DNA of 64,000 nt from Glaciecola sp947496235 (GCF_050306235.1 NZ_JBLWFH010000002.1:1-64000), one strand, 5' to 3'; numbered from the stretch's first letter, positions 52,995-62,896 are shown. Translations and numbers: made by a program. Notes: generated from the sequence alone by a model not told the origin.

Positions 52995-55004
52995 ATGAAA
53001 CTAAATCCCGCTCAACAACAAGCAGTAGAGTATGTGACAGGCCCCTGTTTGGTGCTAGCTGGTGCTGGAAGCGGTAAAACCCGAGTTATTACCAATAAAA
53101 TTGCTTATTTAGTCAATCAATGTGGCTATAAACCTAGTCAAATTGCGGCGGTTACCTTCACAAACAAAGCGGCCCGGGAAATGAAGGAGCGCGTTGCTGA
53201 TACATTGGGTAAGAAGTCATCTCGGGGTATCAAGATTTCAACTTTCCACACAATGGGACTCAATATTTTAAAGCGCCATGCGTCAGATATAGGCTATAAA
53301 CCAGGCTTTTCGTTATTTGATGATAAAGACAGTCTAGCCTTGTTAAAAGACCTTACACAAGACGTCTACGATGGTGACAAAGACGCACTACAATCCTTAC
53401 AAAAGAAGATTTCGTTTTGGAAAAATGAGTTGGTCATGCCAGCTCAAGCAACTAAATTATCAACTCAGGCTGAAGAGCAAGAGTTAGCACAGTTTTACGC
53501 TGAATATCAACGTCACCTTCAGGCGTATAACGCCTTGGATTTTGACGATTTGATATTGCTTCCTACCTTGTTATTCATGCAAAACGAAGAGGTAAGGGAG
53601 CTCTGGCAGAGACGCATTCGGTATTTATTAGTCGACGAATATCAAGATACCAACAGCAGTCAATACACCTTGGTAAAATTGCTGGTGGGACAGCGAGCGC
53701 GCTTTACCGTGGTAGGTGATGATGATCAGTCAATTTATTCTTGGCGTGGTGCGCAACCGAAGAATTTGGTATTGCTACAAAAAGACTTTCCCCAGTTGCA
53801 ATTGATAAAGTTAGAGCAAAATTATCGTTCTTCAGGCAGGATTTTACACTCAGCTAATATCCTAATTCAAAATAATCCCCATGTATTTGATAAAAAGCTC
53901 TTTTCTGCACTAGGTTACGGAGATCCGTTAAAAGTTCTGGTCGCAAAAGACGAAGAGAATGAAGCTGAAAAAGTAATTGCCGAGCTCATGGCTCACAGGT
54001 TCATGAATGACACTGAATACCGAGATTACGCTATCTTATACCGAGGTAATCATCAAAGCCGCGTATTTGAAAAATTGCTTATGAAAAACCGCATTCCCTA
54101 CCGAATTAGTGGTGGAATGTCTTTTTTCGGTCGAGCAGAAGTAAAAGATATAATGGCCTATTTACGCTTGCTAACAAACCAAGAAGACGACAATGCCTTA
54201 TTACGCATTATCAATACACCCTCCAGAGGAATAGGCAGAGCTACCTTAGCTAAAATAGGTGAATTTGCTCATACCCATCACATTGGTTTGTTTGAGGCCA
54301 TGTGCCATAGCGGTTTAACCTCAACCCTTGGTCAAAATGCTGGTGGTAAAGTAGCACAATTTGCCAAATTAATTGTGATGACCTCTGACAATGCAAGGCG
54401 GGGCGATACTCAAGCCGTATTAAGAGATTTTATTAAACAACTAGATTTTGAAGAATGGTTGTTCTCACAGAGTCCAAGTCCCAAAGCTGCGGAAATGGCC
54501 ATGGCCAATATTTCTACGCTATTTGGTTGGGTACAAGACATGATTAAAGGCGACGAATTACAAGCGCCCATGACATTGCCTGAAGTGGTCCAACGGCTAA
54601 CACTACGCGATATGATGGAAAGAGGGGAAGATGCCGATCATGCCGACCAGGTACAATTGATGACATTACATGCATCTAAAGGTCTCGAATTTCCTTACGT
54701 GTTTATGGTTGGCATGGAAGAAGGTTTATTACCCCACCAAAGCAGTATTGATGAAGACAATATTGAAGAGGAACGCCGACTCGCCTATGTGGGTATTACA
54801 AGAGCTCAACAGCAGTTGTATTTTACTATCGCCCGAGAGAGACGTCAGATGGGAGAACTTTACGAACCAGAACCAAGTCGTTTCTTACACGAATTACCAC
54901 AAGATGACATTGAATGGGAATGGGAAAAACGAAAACCAGACGCAGAACAGCGTAAAGCGACTGCACAAAAAGGCATTGCAAATCTTCGTAATATTTTTGA
55001 CTAA
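52995..55004 (+). CDS. rep: ATP-dependent DNA helicase Rep
   Basis: A 669-residue superfamily 1 helicase that follows Rep along its whole length: LNPAQQQAVEYVTGPCLVLA, Walker A AGAGSGKTR, DEYQDTNSSQY, GDDDQSIYSWRGA, QNYRSSGRI and LMTLHASKGLEFPYV. It moves on single-stranded DNA and helps replication forks past bound proteins. It is slightly closer to Rep than to UvrD, mainly by RDMMERGED and the C-terminal PEPSRFLHELPQDD. It stands alone 104 bases after ubiA. Confidence 0.97.
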   Translation: MKLNPAQQQAVEYVTGPCLVLAGAGSGKTRVITNKIAYLVNQCGYKPSQIAAVTFTNKAAREMKERVADTLGKKSSRGIKISTFHTMGLNILKRHASDIGYKPGFSLFDDKDSLALLKDLTQDVYDGDKDALQSLQKKISFWKNELVMPAQATKLSTQAEEQELAQFYAEYQRHLQAYNALDFDDLILLPTLLFMQNEEVRELWQRRIRYLLVDEYQDTNSSQYTLVKLLVGQRARFTVVGDDDQSIYSWRGAQPKNLVLLQKDFPQLQLIKLEQNYRSSGRILHSANILIQNNPHVFDKKLFSALGYGDPLKVLVAKDEENEAEKVIAELMAHRFMNDTEYRDYAILYRGNHQSRVFEKLLMKNRIPYRISGGMSFFGRAEVKDIMAYLRLLTNQEDDNALLRIINTPSRGIGRATLAKIGEFAHTHHIGLFEAMCHSGLTSTLGQNAGGKVAQFAKLIVMTSDNARRGDTQAVLRDFIKQLDFEEWLFSQSPSPKAAEMAMANISTLFGWVQDMIKGDELQAPMTLPEVVQRLTLRDMMERGEDADHADQVQLMTLHASKGLEFPYVFMVGMEEGLLPHQSSIDEDNIEEERRLAYVGITRAQQQLYFTIARERRQMGELYEPEPSRFLHELPQDDIEWEWEKRKPDAEQRKATAQKGIANLRNIFD

Positions 55005-55051
55005 ATAGTTAACCCCAATTGGGCGTTATCGTTTTTATAGGGTTGGTTTTT

Positions 55052-57628
55052 TTACAATATCGAAGCTTCACCGAGCATTTTTCCTTGCAAATAGTGACAG
55101 CCTAAATTACTGATTTCCATCTGAATTTCAGCATCATCAATCCCATCTGCGATGACTTGAATCTCATTGTTTTGGGCAATTAAAATAATAGATTCAACTA
55201 GCTGTTGATACTTTAACGACATGTCAATGGACTGTACCAGAGCTGCACTTAGCTTGATATAGTCAAAATCAAACTTAAACAAATGGGTTAAGGAAGCCGA
55301 TTGATTACCAAAGTTATCCAAGACTAAGCTGACGCCTAGACTTTGCATTTTTGCCAATATAGAGGGTAAATACTTTGGAAATTTTGCCAATGATTGCTCA
55401 GTTAACTCAAATACAAGGTTGCTACTATCAATTTCAGACCACTCAAGCAATTGCAATAAATTCTCGTAGGAGTCCTTGTGCATTAGATGTTCAGCGGATA
55501 AGGTTAAACCTAATTTATAATCTTGCGTATTTTTGTTTGCCTGCCACATTTTTAGCTGCTTAAATGCCAAATCAATCAAGTATTGATTTACCGCATGATT
55601 CAAACCAGTGTTGTTAGCTAATTGCCAAAATTCTGCCCGAGTAATTAAGCTATTCTCTCGGCGCCAGCCCAGCGTAAATTCGTAAAATAAAATAGATTCA
55701 TCATGTGACGATTTCACAGGTTGAACTAAACAAACGAAGTCGCCTTGTTTAAATGCTTTTCTAAATTCAAGCTCCAATGCCACTTCTTTGATTAATTGGT
55801 TTCGCATGCTGATATCAAAAAATACAAAGCGGTTTCGCCCGAGATTTTTAGCATGGTACATAGCAGCATCGGCATCTCGAAGTGCGAGATCACCGTCTTC
55901 ATACTCTGATGATATTTCTACAATACCCACACTGGCGCCAGAAAATACTTCTTTGCCTTCAATATCAAATGGGGCTGATACAGCTTCAACGATGCGTTGC
56001 GCAATGTGTTCAACGTCTGATAGGTTAATGTAACTATCCAACAATACAACGAATTCATCACCACCTAAACGAGCTAATAAATCATGACTGCGTTTACAAT
56101 GATTAATTCGAATAGCGACTTCTTTTAAGAATTCATCACCAGCATGGTGACCAAGTGTATCATTTATGACTTTAAACCGATCTAAATCGATAAATAAAAG
56201 CGCATAGTTATGGTTTTCGTAGCGTTGTTTACTGGCAATCGCTAGCTCAAGTCGACTATTGAATAGCACGCGATTAGGCAAGCCTGTTAGCGCATCATGA
56301 TGGGCGTCATGAATTAACTTAAGTTCAATCTCTTTACGCTGTTCAATTTGCTTTTTCAACGAACGGTTAGATTGATCTAACTCCGCTGTACGTTCACTGA
56401 CCATTTTAGACAATTGTTTGTTATACAAAAGCACTTCCTGCTGTGCTTTGCGTCTTTCTATCGCGACCGAAATATGATGGGATACAAAACGTAGTATATC
56501 TAAATCTTTGTCTGTGTAATCTGCACTGGCGCCATAAGTTTGCACGGCAAGTACACCTTCTACTTTATTATCGATGATCAAAGGTGCGCCTAACCAAGAG
56601 TTGCCACTTTGTAACATGCCAACAACGGTTGTTTCATCAATTGCGCCTGTGCCCCGAATATTGTTCATTTTAGCAGAGTCTAGCAATACAGCTTCTTTCC
56701 GATGAATGACATATTCAGTTAATCCATTTTTGAGCTTTCTTGGTTCATTTGAATCGTTGTGTTTTCCAACAAAATAAGGGAAAGATAGTTGGTCTCGTTT
56801 TTCATTTAACACTGCAATGTAACAGTTAGGCGCATGCACTAAACGATTAAGAATTGTGTGAATTTTGCCGTAAAATGTCACAATATTTTCATCGCCTGCC
56901 GCAGATAACTCACTGATTTCAAAAAGCGCCTTTTGCAGCGCTTCCATGCGTTCCCGCTCAGCAATTTGTGTTTTTAATTGACTGTTAGTTTGCTCGAGTT
57001 CGTATGTGCGTTGTTGGATAATTTGTTCTGTTAATTCACGATGTTTAACGCGGTCAACGGCGGTGATAATGTGACGCGAAATAAAGCTAAGAATATCAAG
57101 ATCATCTTCAGAGTAGCGAATGTCATCGTTGTAGCTTTGAACCGTTAATGAACCTATAGTTTCGCCGTCTCTTTTTAATGGAATACCCATGAAATCCACT
57201 GGTGGTGAGCCGACTATTTCAAAGCCTTTTTCGGCGCTTTGTTTTTCATAGTTTTCTTTGGTGAGCACCAGGGTTTCACCCGACCGTAGGATATAGGCCG
57301 TGATACCGTTGCGGACTTTTTCGTAGGGAATGTCGCTGACGACTTTTTCGTCAAATTCGTCAACAAAATAACTAAATTTTATTTTGTCATCTTGTTTATC
57401 ATAAAAGGCAACAAAAAAGTTATCTGCAGGCATAAATCCACGCACGATATCGTGAATTTCCCTGTAAAGAGATTCTAGGTTGCTCGAAGAAGATGATAGC
57501 TCACTAATGCTATAGAGGGCTTTTTGAATCCTTTCGGCTCTTTTATATCTTTCCGTAATATCTTGAAGTTGCGGCACCATTGCCCGCAACTCCAATTCAT
57601 CCAGATCACCAACGCTCGATTTTTGCAT
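55052..57628 (-). CDS. GAF-GAF-GGDEF protein with degenerate EAL domain
   Basis: The 858-residue cytoplasmic protein has two GAF domains (about 35-195 and 235-395) each preceded by a coiled coil, a complete GGDEF domain (signature at 522-526, with an RxxD inhibitory site RSHD just before it) and an EAL-like domain (about 615-858). The EAL motif reads EFT, the DDFG motif DNFG and VAEGVE is IADGID, so hydrolysis of c-di-GMP is doubtful. The protein is likely a diguanylate cyclase tuned by the GAF sensors. It lies downstream of the cytochrome gene on the same strand, 42 bases away, possibly cotranscribed. Confidence 0.92.
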   Translation of the reverse strand: MQKSSVGDLDELELRAMVPQLQDITERYKRAERIQKALYSISELSSSSSNLESLYREIHDIVRGFMPADNFFVAFYDKQDDKIKFSYFVDEFDEKVVSDIPYEKVRNGITAYILRSGETLVLTKENYEKQSAEKGFEIVGSPPVDFMGIPLKRDGETIGSLTVQSYNDDIRYSEDDLDILSFISRHIITAVDRVKHRELTEQIIQQRTYELEQTNSQLKTQIAERERMEALQKALFEISELSAAGDENIVTFYGKIHTILNRLVHAPNCYIAVLNEKRDQLSFPYFVGKHNDSNEPRKLKNGLTEYVIHRKEAVLLDSAKMNNIRGTGAIDETTVVGMLQSGNSWLGAPLIIDNKVEGVLAVQTYGASADYTDKDLDILRFVSHHISVAIERRKAQQEVLLYNKQLSKMVSERTAELDQSNRSLKKQIEQRKEIELKLIHDAHHDALTGLPNRVLFNSRLELAIASKQRYENHNYALLFIDLDRFKVINDTLGHHAGDEFLKEVAIRINHCKRSHDLLARLGGDEFVVLLDSYINLSDVEHIAQRIVEAVSAPFDIEGKEVFSGASVGIVEISSEYEDGDLALRDADAAMYHAKNLGRNRFVFFDISMRNQLIKEVALELEFRKAFKQGDFVCLVQPVKSSHDESILFYEFTLGWRRENSLITRAEFWQLANNTGLNHAVNQYLIDLAFKQLKMWQANKNTQDYKLGLTLSAEHLMHKDSYENLLQLLEWSEIDSSNLVFELTEQSLAKFPKYLPSILAKMQSLGVSLVLDNFGNQSASLTHLFKFDFDYIKLSAALVQSIDMSLKYQQLVESIILIAQNNEIQVIADGIDDAEIQMEISNLGCHYLQGKMLGEASIL

Positions 57629-57670
57629 GTAAAAACTCTCTCGTTGGAGACGCTGCAGCCTATTTGTAGT

Positions 57671-58069
57671 CTAGATGCCTTCAGTCATGTACTCAATAGC
57701 AATCTTGATGTCTTCATCAGTACAACTGCTACAAGTACCTTTGGCTGGCATACCAGGCGGGATACCATTTATGGCATTTTGCCATACTTGGTCAAACCCT
57801 TTTTCTAGCCTAGGTTGCCAATCAGCTGCATTTTGGAATTTAGGCGCACCTAAAACTCCAACAGCATGACAGGCTTGACATGCAGACTCATAAATCGACT
57901 TACCCGTTTTGGGTTGGGCTGAAGCTGTCTCACTTGCTGCTCCTGCAACTTTGACCTGTCCAACTGGCTTAATTCTTTCAATAATGTCTTCTTCGGTCAT
58001 TTCTTGTGCGATTACAGAAGAAATACCAAAGACAGCCAACATCACAGCAATACCTGTTTTGAATTTCAC
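57671..58069 (-). CDS. Cytochrome c5 family protein
   Basis: A 132-residue exported cytochrome with a signal peptide (about 1-21), heme site CQACHAVG, axial Met in PPGMPAKGTCSSC and the extra cysteine pair typical of c5. It carries electrons in the periplasm, probably to an oxidase. It is transcribed ahead of the GAF-GGDEF gene. Confidence 0.93.
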   Translation of the reverse strand: MKFKTGIAVMLAVFGISSVIAQEMTEEDIIERIKPVGQVKVAGAASETASAQPKTGKSIYESACQACHAVGVLGAPKFQNAADWQPRLEKGFDQVWQNAINGIPPGMPAKGTCSSCTDEDIKIAIEYMTEGI

Positions 58070-58361
58070 TCAACTCTCCCGAGAATATGCTTGCTTAAAT
58101 AATATCCGTGCGATTATAACCCGAATATGACTTTGCACAACCTCTGATTGATGATTAAGACTATAGTGGTGTTGCTAAAAATGCACAGATAATAAACCTA
58201 ATTTATTGTTTGAATTTGGCAGCTTGTAGCAGTCACGTTGCATAACTGTTATCGGCTAGAATACGGAATGCTTACTTTTTTTCCAGTGTTTTGAGTATAT
58301 TTTTTGATATGCAGTGTGTTATGACATACCTTTACTTAATCAAAGCGATGCTAAATGAAAT

Positions 58362-58389
58362 TAAGTATTTCCCGCTTTAATGTCGATAA
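58362..58389 (+). promoter_or_regulatory. Possible flagellar sigma-28 promoter
   Basis: TAAGTATT (58362-58369) and GTCGATAA (58382-58389) resemble the FliA consensus TAAAGTTT-N11-GCCGATAA, with a 12-base gap and five and seven matches. The -10 part ends 40 bases before the GTG start at 58430. Match is partial, but FliA control would suit a chemotaxis role. The rest of 58070-58429 has no gene I can support. Confidence 0.4.
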
Positions 58390-58429
58390 AAGACTAGCTG
58401 TTAAGTGAAAAACACATCAAGAGAATCAA

Positions 58430-59029
58430 GTGAAAAAAAATACTGGAAAAGATTTTTTTATCATTTCTGCGGCAGTGGCTGGTGAGCTGTTTCAAGCTAT
58501 GCGAGTGGCGGAGAAAATTGCCTTGGCATCAAGCAACGCAGGTGTTCTGGCTTTCAGAGCAGGTGAGCGAGCCGCGGGATTTGGTGCATTAACAGGTTTT
58601 CTTGCCGAGCTTTCGAAAAAGACGGGTACTATGGCAAATGGCATCAATCAACGGGCGATTAAAATCAGCCAGATGTCTTCAAATTTCTTACGTACAGACA
58701 GCACTATCAAGCAAATGCAAAAAGTAATGAGAGACGCAAAAGATGCGCCTTACATAGACAGTTTGCAAATGCCATTGGAAAATATTCAAGAATCAACCGC
58801 GCGAGAGCAGATCTTATTTAACCAAGAAGTTAATAAGCTTTACAGTCAACTATTAGATCTTAAAAAAGAACTCGAATCGGCAAAGATTATTGCCACTATG
58901 TCGCTAGTTGAATCTTCACAAGCAGATAAAGAGTATCGCGCTGCGCTTACAGATAACGCAGTAAAAATATCAGATGCTGCTAAACAAATTGAAACCCATG
59001 TTGATAATGCGCTTGCGCTTTTTCGATAA
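58430..59029 (+). CDS. Soluble chemoreceptor-tip-like protein
   Basis: This 199-residue protein has no membrane helix or sensor domain. Residues 36-51 read NAGVLAFRAGERAAGF, matching the hairpin tip of methyl-accepting chemotaxis proteins (NAAVEAARAGEQGRGF in E. coli Tsr), and the rest is heptad-rich coiled coil. So it looks like a shortened, diverged cytoplasmic receptor. The start is a GTG. The next gene, 31 bases downstream, encodes an ODP-like diiron protein; ODP proteins are known oxygen sensors paired with such receptors. Key Glu residues of the tip that contact CheA and CheW are partly replaced, so activity is uncertain. It may not be an MCP in function. Confidence 0.72.
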   Translation: MKKNTGKDFFIISAAVAGELFQAMRVAEKIALASSNAGVLAFRAGERAAGFGALTGFLAELSKKTGTMANGINQRAIKISQMSSNFLRTDSTIKQMQKVMRDAKDAPYIDSLQMPLENIQESTAREQILFNQEVNKLYSQLLDLKKELESAKIIATMSLVESSQADKEYRAALTDNAVKISDAAKQIETHVDNALALFR

Positions 59030-59060
59030 GATTTAATCTACTTAGATCTAGAGGAAACCT

Positions 59061-59798
59061 ATGATTTGTCAAAAAATATACTCAGATGTAAAACATCAGT
59101 GGTTTGTGTTTGGACGAGATCCGAGTAAACCGAATAAAATTATCGATACTAATCAATACATGATTAAAACCTCAAAAAATGCCTTCTTAATGGATCCCGG
59201 TGGTATCGAGCTCTTTGCTCCAATGCTGGCGAGTATTGTCAAAGAAATACCCCTAGAACAGATTAAACACGTATTTGCGTCTCACCAAGATCCCGACATT
59301 ATTTCTTCTTTAGGTTTATGGGATAAAGCGCTTACAGATGCGACCTTGTTTGCACCTCGAATTTGGGAAGGTTTTTTACGTCATTTCGGTATGGAAACAA
59401 TGAAATTTAAAGGGATTCCTGACGAAGGAGACAAGTTGAATATTGACGGTATTCAATTGCAATTCATTCCTGCACATTATCTGCACTCGTCGGGTAACTT
59501 TAATGTATATGATCCTGAAGCTAAAATTTTGATGTCCGGCGATATAGGCGCCGCTATAGAACCTGTAGATGCACCTATGGAAGTAGAAGACTTTGATGCG
59601 CATTGTAAATTTATGGAGGGTTTTCATCGTCGTTGGATGCCTTCAAATACAGCCAAAAGCAATTGGGTTGAGCGAGTGAGCAAACTCGAGATTGATATGA
59701 TGTGTCCTCAGCATGGGCGCATATTTACTGGGGACAATGTTAAGCGTTTTTTAGAATGGTTTGATAAATTGGAAGTCGGGTCAGCGGCAATTAGTTAG
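59061..59798 (+). CDS. ODP-like diiron oxygen-binding protein
   Basis: A 245-residue metallo-beta-lactamase-fold protein of the flavodiiron/ODP kind. The ligand set fits the signature H-x-[DE]-x-D-x62-H-x18-D-x56-H exactly in the first three steps: H75, D77, D79, H142, D161 and H218. It lacks the flavodoxin domain of flavodiiron NO reductases, which leaves a stand-alone diiron core as in the oxygen sensor ODP of Treponema. It follows the receptor-tip gene directly, so the pair probably senses oxygen for chemotaxis. AGAGGAAA precedes the ATG. A hydrolase role is the alternative. Confidence 0.85.
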   Translation: MICQKIYSDVKHQWFVFGRDPSKPNKIIDTNQYMIKTSKNAFLMDPGGIELFAPMLASIVKEIPLEQIKHVFASHQDPDIISSLGLWDKALTDATLFAPRIWEGFLRHFGMETMKFKGIPDEGDKLNIDGIQLQFIPAHYLHSSGNFNVYDPEAKILMSGDIGAAIEPVDAPMEVEDFDAHCKFMEGFHRRWMPSNTAKSNWVERVSKLEIDMMCPQHGRIFTGDNVKRFLEWFDKLEVGSAAIS

Positions 59799-59806
59799 TA
59801 ATCGGA

Positions 59807-60556
59807 TTAGCTACTGCAGGTGTTACAGCTTAGGTTTTTAGGTACGCTAAAAGACCTCCATTTAGATATACTGGCATCGTACATTTGTAAGGTGTTGGTA
59901 GCTAATTGTCCAAAATCAGTCAGCACCTTAATTGCTTCAAGTGCTTGAGTTGCACCTATAATGCCTACCAAAGGTGACATCACACCGGATTCTACACAGC
60001 TCAATTCTGGTGCTGCAAAATACTGACTTAAACATTGGTAGCAAGCGGTTTGCTTTTTGGGTTGCATGCAAAAAATCTGTCCTTCCATCCTGATTGCAGC
60101 CCCTGAAACCATATCTACTTGATGTTGCCAGCAAACCTGATTTATTGTGTTTCTAGTGACGAGGTTATCACAGCAATCAAGCACGATGTCTTGCTCAGGG
60201 ATTAGTTGATTCAATACTGGCTGAGTGGCTTCTTGATGCAAAGCCTCAATTTCAATTTCGCTGTTGATTTCGGACAGAGCTTGTTTAGCGGATTCCACTT
60301 TTGGGGAGTCTAGGCGTGCTTCAGTATGTAATATTTGTCGTTGAAGATTACTCAAGTCCACCTTGTCAAAGTCAATCAAGGTTAGTTTGCCAACGCCAGC
60401 TGCAGCTAGATATTGCGCTACCGCGCAGCCAAGACCGCCTAATCCGACAATTAAAGCCGTTTTGTTGATCAGGGCTTCTTGCTTGTCCAAATCAAAACCA
60501 TTGAGCACTATCTGTCTGTTGTATCTTAGTGCTTGTTGGTGAGAGATGGTCTTCAT
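59807..60556 (-). CDS. moeB: MoeB/ThiF family adenylyltransferase
   Basis: A 249-residue E1-like enzyme with the nucleotide loop VGLGGLGCAVAQYLAAAG, RNTINQVCWQHQVDMVSGAA and zinc cysteines CYQC and CNTC. MoeB activates the MoaD subunit for molybdopterin synthesis. The moeA and mod genes upstream in the same operon favour MoeB over ThiF. Confidence 0.9.
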   Translation of the reverse strand: MKTISHQQALRYNRQIVLNGFDLDKQEALINKTALIVGLGGLGCAVAQYLAAAGVGKLTLIDFDKVDLSNLQRQILHTEARLDSPKVESAKQALSEINSEIEIEALHQEATQPVLNQLIPEQDIVLDCCDNLVTRNTINQVCWQHQVDMVSGAAIRMEGQIFCMQPKKQTACYQCLSQYFAAPELSCVESGVMSPLVGIIGATQALEAIKVLTDFGQLATNTLQMYDASISKWRSFSVPKNLSCNTCSS

Positions 60557-60570
60557 ACTTTTTGCTAGGC

Positions 60571-61803
60571 CTAAATAAGGGGGGAAGAAAATAATTGAAT
60601 TTGCACACTTGCGCCGGCTTCAATATCACCAGCTTCCTGATCAATCACAGCAAAACAATTACTCTGTCGAAAGCTCGATAATATGCCAGAACTTTGTGAA
60701 ACTGCACTGGTAACCATAAGTTGCCCATTGTCATCGCGGTAACAAAAGGCACGTTGAAAATCTGTCCTACCAGGTCTCTTACGGAATTTTTGAGCGGCGA
60801 TTGCTGTAAGCAAAAAGGGTTTATCTATACTCTGTCCGCTCATTTGACATAAGGCTGGCATAGCTACCTTATCCATAGTTACCGCCGATGAAACAGGGTT
60901 CCCCGGTAATCCAAAAAAGATACTATTAGGCAATTGTCCAAACGCCAGTGGTTTTCCTGGTTTAATGGCAAGTTTCCAAAATGCTATCTGTCCCAGCTCT
61001 TGTAATACTTCTTTCGTGAAGTCCGCTTCTCCAACCGACACTCCACCACTGGTGATAATACAATCCGCGATTTGGTCGGCTTGCTCAAAAGTCGCACGAA
61101 TAGCTTGTTTATCGTCTTTGATGATCCCCAAGTCCACTGCTTCAAAACCTAAACGCTTAATCATAGCGATCAACATGGGTCTGTTGGTATCAAATATATG
61201 ACCTTTAGGTAAAACATTTCCTGAAGCTACCAGCTCATCTCCAGTGGAAAAAACAGCGATTTTTAGGCGCCGGAAAACGTGAATTTCAGACAGTCCTAAA
61301 GACGCTAAAAGACCTATATCAACAGGTGTAATTTTGCTTCCTTTGGGTAAAACCACCTGTCCCTTTTTGATATCAGAACCTTGTCGTCTAATATTGTCAC
61401 CAAGCTTAGCGAGTTGTAAAAATTCGATTTCATTCCCATTTGCTTTTACGTTTTCTTGCATCACCACCGTATCAGCATATTCGGGAATTTCTGCCCCTGT
61501 CATGATTCGCACGCATTGTCCGGACGACATTTTCCCTTCGAAAGATGTTCCTGCAAAGCTCTTGCCTACCAATTGGAGTGACTTTGAAGTTGCTAAGTCA
61601 GCATGTTTGATGGCATATCCGTCCATGGCCGAATTATCAAATCCGGGAACGTCTATGGGCGATATTATGTCCTGGGCGACAATACGGTCGATGGCATCTA
61701 CAATTTTAACAATCTGAATTTCTTGAACGGGCTGAACTAACTGTAGAATTTTCTCATGGGCAATGGCTATTGGCATCAAGCCCGTTGAGCTTTGTGAGTG
61801 CAA
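60571..61803 (-). CDS. moeA: Molybdopterin molybdenumtransferase MoeA
   Basis: The 410-residue protein has the MoeA segments PGFDNSAMDGYAI, TGAEIPEYADTVVMQE, STGDELV, TSGGVSVGEADFT and FGLPGNPVSSAVT. It inserts molybdate into adenylylated molybdopterin. It lies between modC and moeB, with 28 bases to modC and 14 to moeB, so molybdate import and cofactor assembly are encoded together. Confidence 0.95.
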   Translation of the reverse strand: MHSQSSTGLMPIAIAHEKILQLVQPVQEIQIVKIVDAIDRIVAQDIISPIDVPGFDNSAMDGYAIKHADLATSKSLQLVGKSFAGTSFEGKMSSGQCVRIMTGAEIPEYADTVVMQENVKANGNEIEFLQLAKLGDNIRRQGSDIKKGQVVLPKGSKITPVDIGLLASLGLSEIHVFRRLKIAVFSTGDELVASGNVLPKGHIFDTNRPMLIAMIKRLGFEAVDLGIIKDDKQAIRATFEQADQIADCIITSGGVSVGEADFTKEVLQELGQIAFWKLAIKPGKPLAFGQLPNSIFFGLPGNPVSSAVTMDKVAMPALCQMSGQSIDKPFLLTAIAAQKFRKRPGRTDFQRAFCYRDDNGQLMVTSAVSQSSGILSSFRQSNCFAVIDQEAGDIEAGASVQIQLFSSPLI

Positions 61804-61831
61804 AATTATCTCTCCAAATAATAGCGCTTGT

Positions 61832-62896
61832 TTATAAATCGCTAAAAACTGCGGTCACTGAGTCTTTAGGCGTCAATTTTAAGGTCTCAACCAGATAGTT
61901 GGATACTACGGCAATTAGTTGCTGTCCATCTACTTCTAAATGCACATATGATATGTTTTTGTTGCTACCTTTGCCAATCTGTATCTTTGTAATTACACCG
62001 GACAACTTGTTCATTGCAACTATTTGGTTTACCTCGGAAATACTGAGCAATATTTTGGTGGTTGGAATTTGCAATCTTTGCGTGAGCAGAGGTTGATTCA
62101 TTGATGGGTCATAAGTTGTATAAATTAATTGCTGACTATCTTTCAGTCGATATTTGCGAAGCCCTTGATTTTCAAGATCTGACAGGAATTCTACATCCAA
62201 GATTGAAAAACTAAGGCTTTTGGATAAATCATTTTCCAAAGCAGAATTGGTCGATTGAATTGGAAAAATATCAAATTTATCGACTCGTATACATTGTTGA
62301 GTAAAAAAAGCGATATCTGATGCATCGTGACTTACCAATACAAACTTGCGTTGATATTTGTCCTGCCAAGATAAAAGTACATTCATTACAATTTCCCGCG
62401 ACGTCTTATCGATGGCGGAAAGCACTTCATCCAATAGTAATATGGGTTTACCTGATAGCATAGCGCGAGCTATGAGTACTCGTTGTGTTTCTCCCCCAGA
62501 TAGGGTGGCTGCGGGTTTATTTAGCAGGTCTTGAATGCCTAAATCCGCAACAATTTGGTTATAGAAATCATTGTCCTTTACTCCAAATCGTGAATGTTTG
62601 TGTACCAGTAAAAGGTTTTTTTCTACTGATAATGTGGTTAAGAGTCCAAAAGTATTACTCACGTATACGCAGGGATTGTTAGCAGTCTCGTTATCCCAAC
62701 TCAGGTCGCCGAAGGTCACACTGCATAGGCAATTTGGCAAAAGCCCCGCCATGGTTTTTAGTATACTGGTCTTGCCCGCACCTGAATCACCGATTATCCC
62801 AAGATTTCCTGACAGCAGATGCTCTTCAATCTTTTGTATGGCACCAGCGTTTGGCTCTTTCAAGCTAATATTCAGATGAAATGGGATACTGGTCAT
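61832..62896 (-). CDS. modC: Molybdate ABC transporter ATPase ModC
   Basis: A 354-residue ATPase with Walker A GDSGAGKTS, signature LSGGETQR and Walker B ILLLDEVLSAID, and a C-terminal molybdate-binding (Mop/TOBE) domain (about 285-354, with LLSISEVNQIVAMNKLSG). It drives molybdate import with ModB. Its start overlaps the end of modB by four bases. Confidence 0.94.
   Translation of the reverse strand: MTSIPFHLNISLKEPNAGAIQKIEEHLLSGNLGIIGDSGAGKTSILKTMAGLLPNCLCSVTFGDLSWDNETANNPCVYVSNTFGLLTTLSVEKNLLLVHKHSRFGVKDNDFYNQIVADLGIQDLLNKPAATLSGGETQRVLIARAMLSGKPILLLDEVLSAIDKTSREIVMNVLLSWQDKYQRKFVLVSHDASDIAFFTQQCIRVDKFDIFPIQSTNSALENDLSKSLSFSILDVEFLSDLENQGLRKYRLKDSQQLIYTTYDPSMNQPLLTQRLQIPTTKILLSISEVNQIVAMNKLSGVITKIQIGKGSNKNISYVHLEVDGQQLIAVVSNYLVETLKLTPKDSVTAVFSDL

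Noticed and set aside
55005..55051. CCCAATTGGG palindrome after rep as a terminator
   Set aside because: No stable longer stem with a directly following T run could be drawn.
59807..60556. Alternative reading of the adenylyltransferase as ThiF
   Set aside because: Context with moeA and modABC favours MoeB; no thiamine gene is near.
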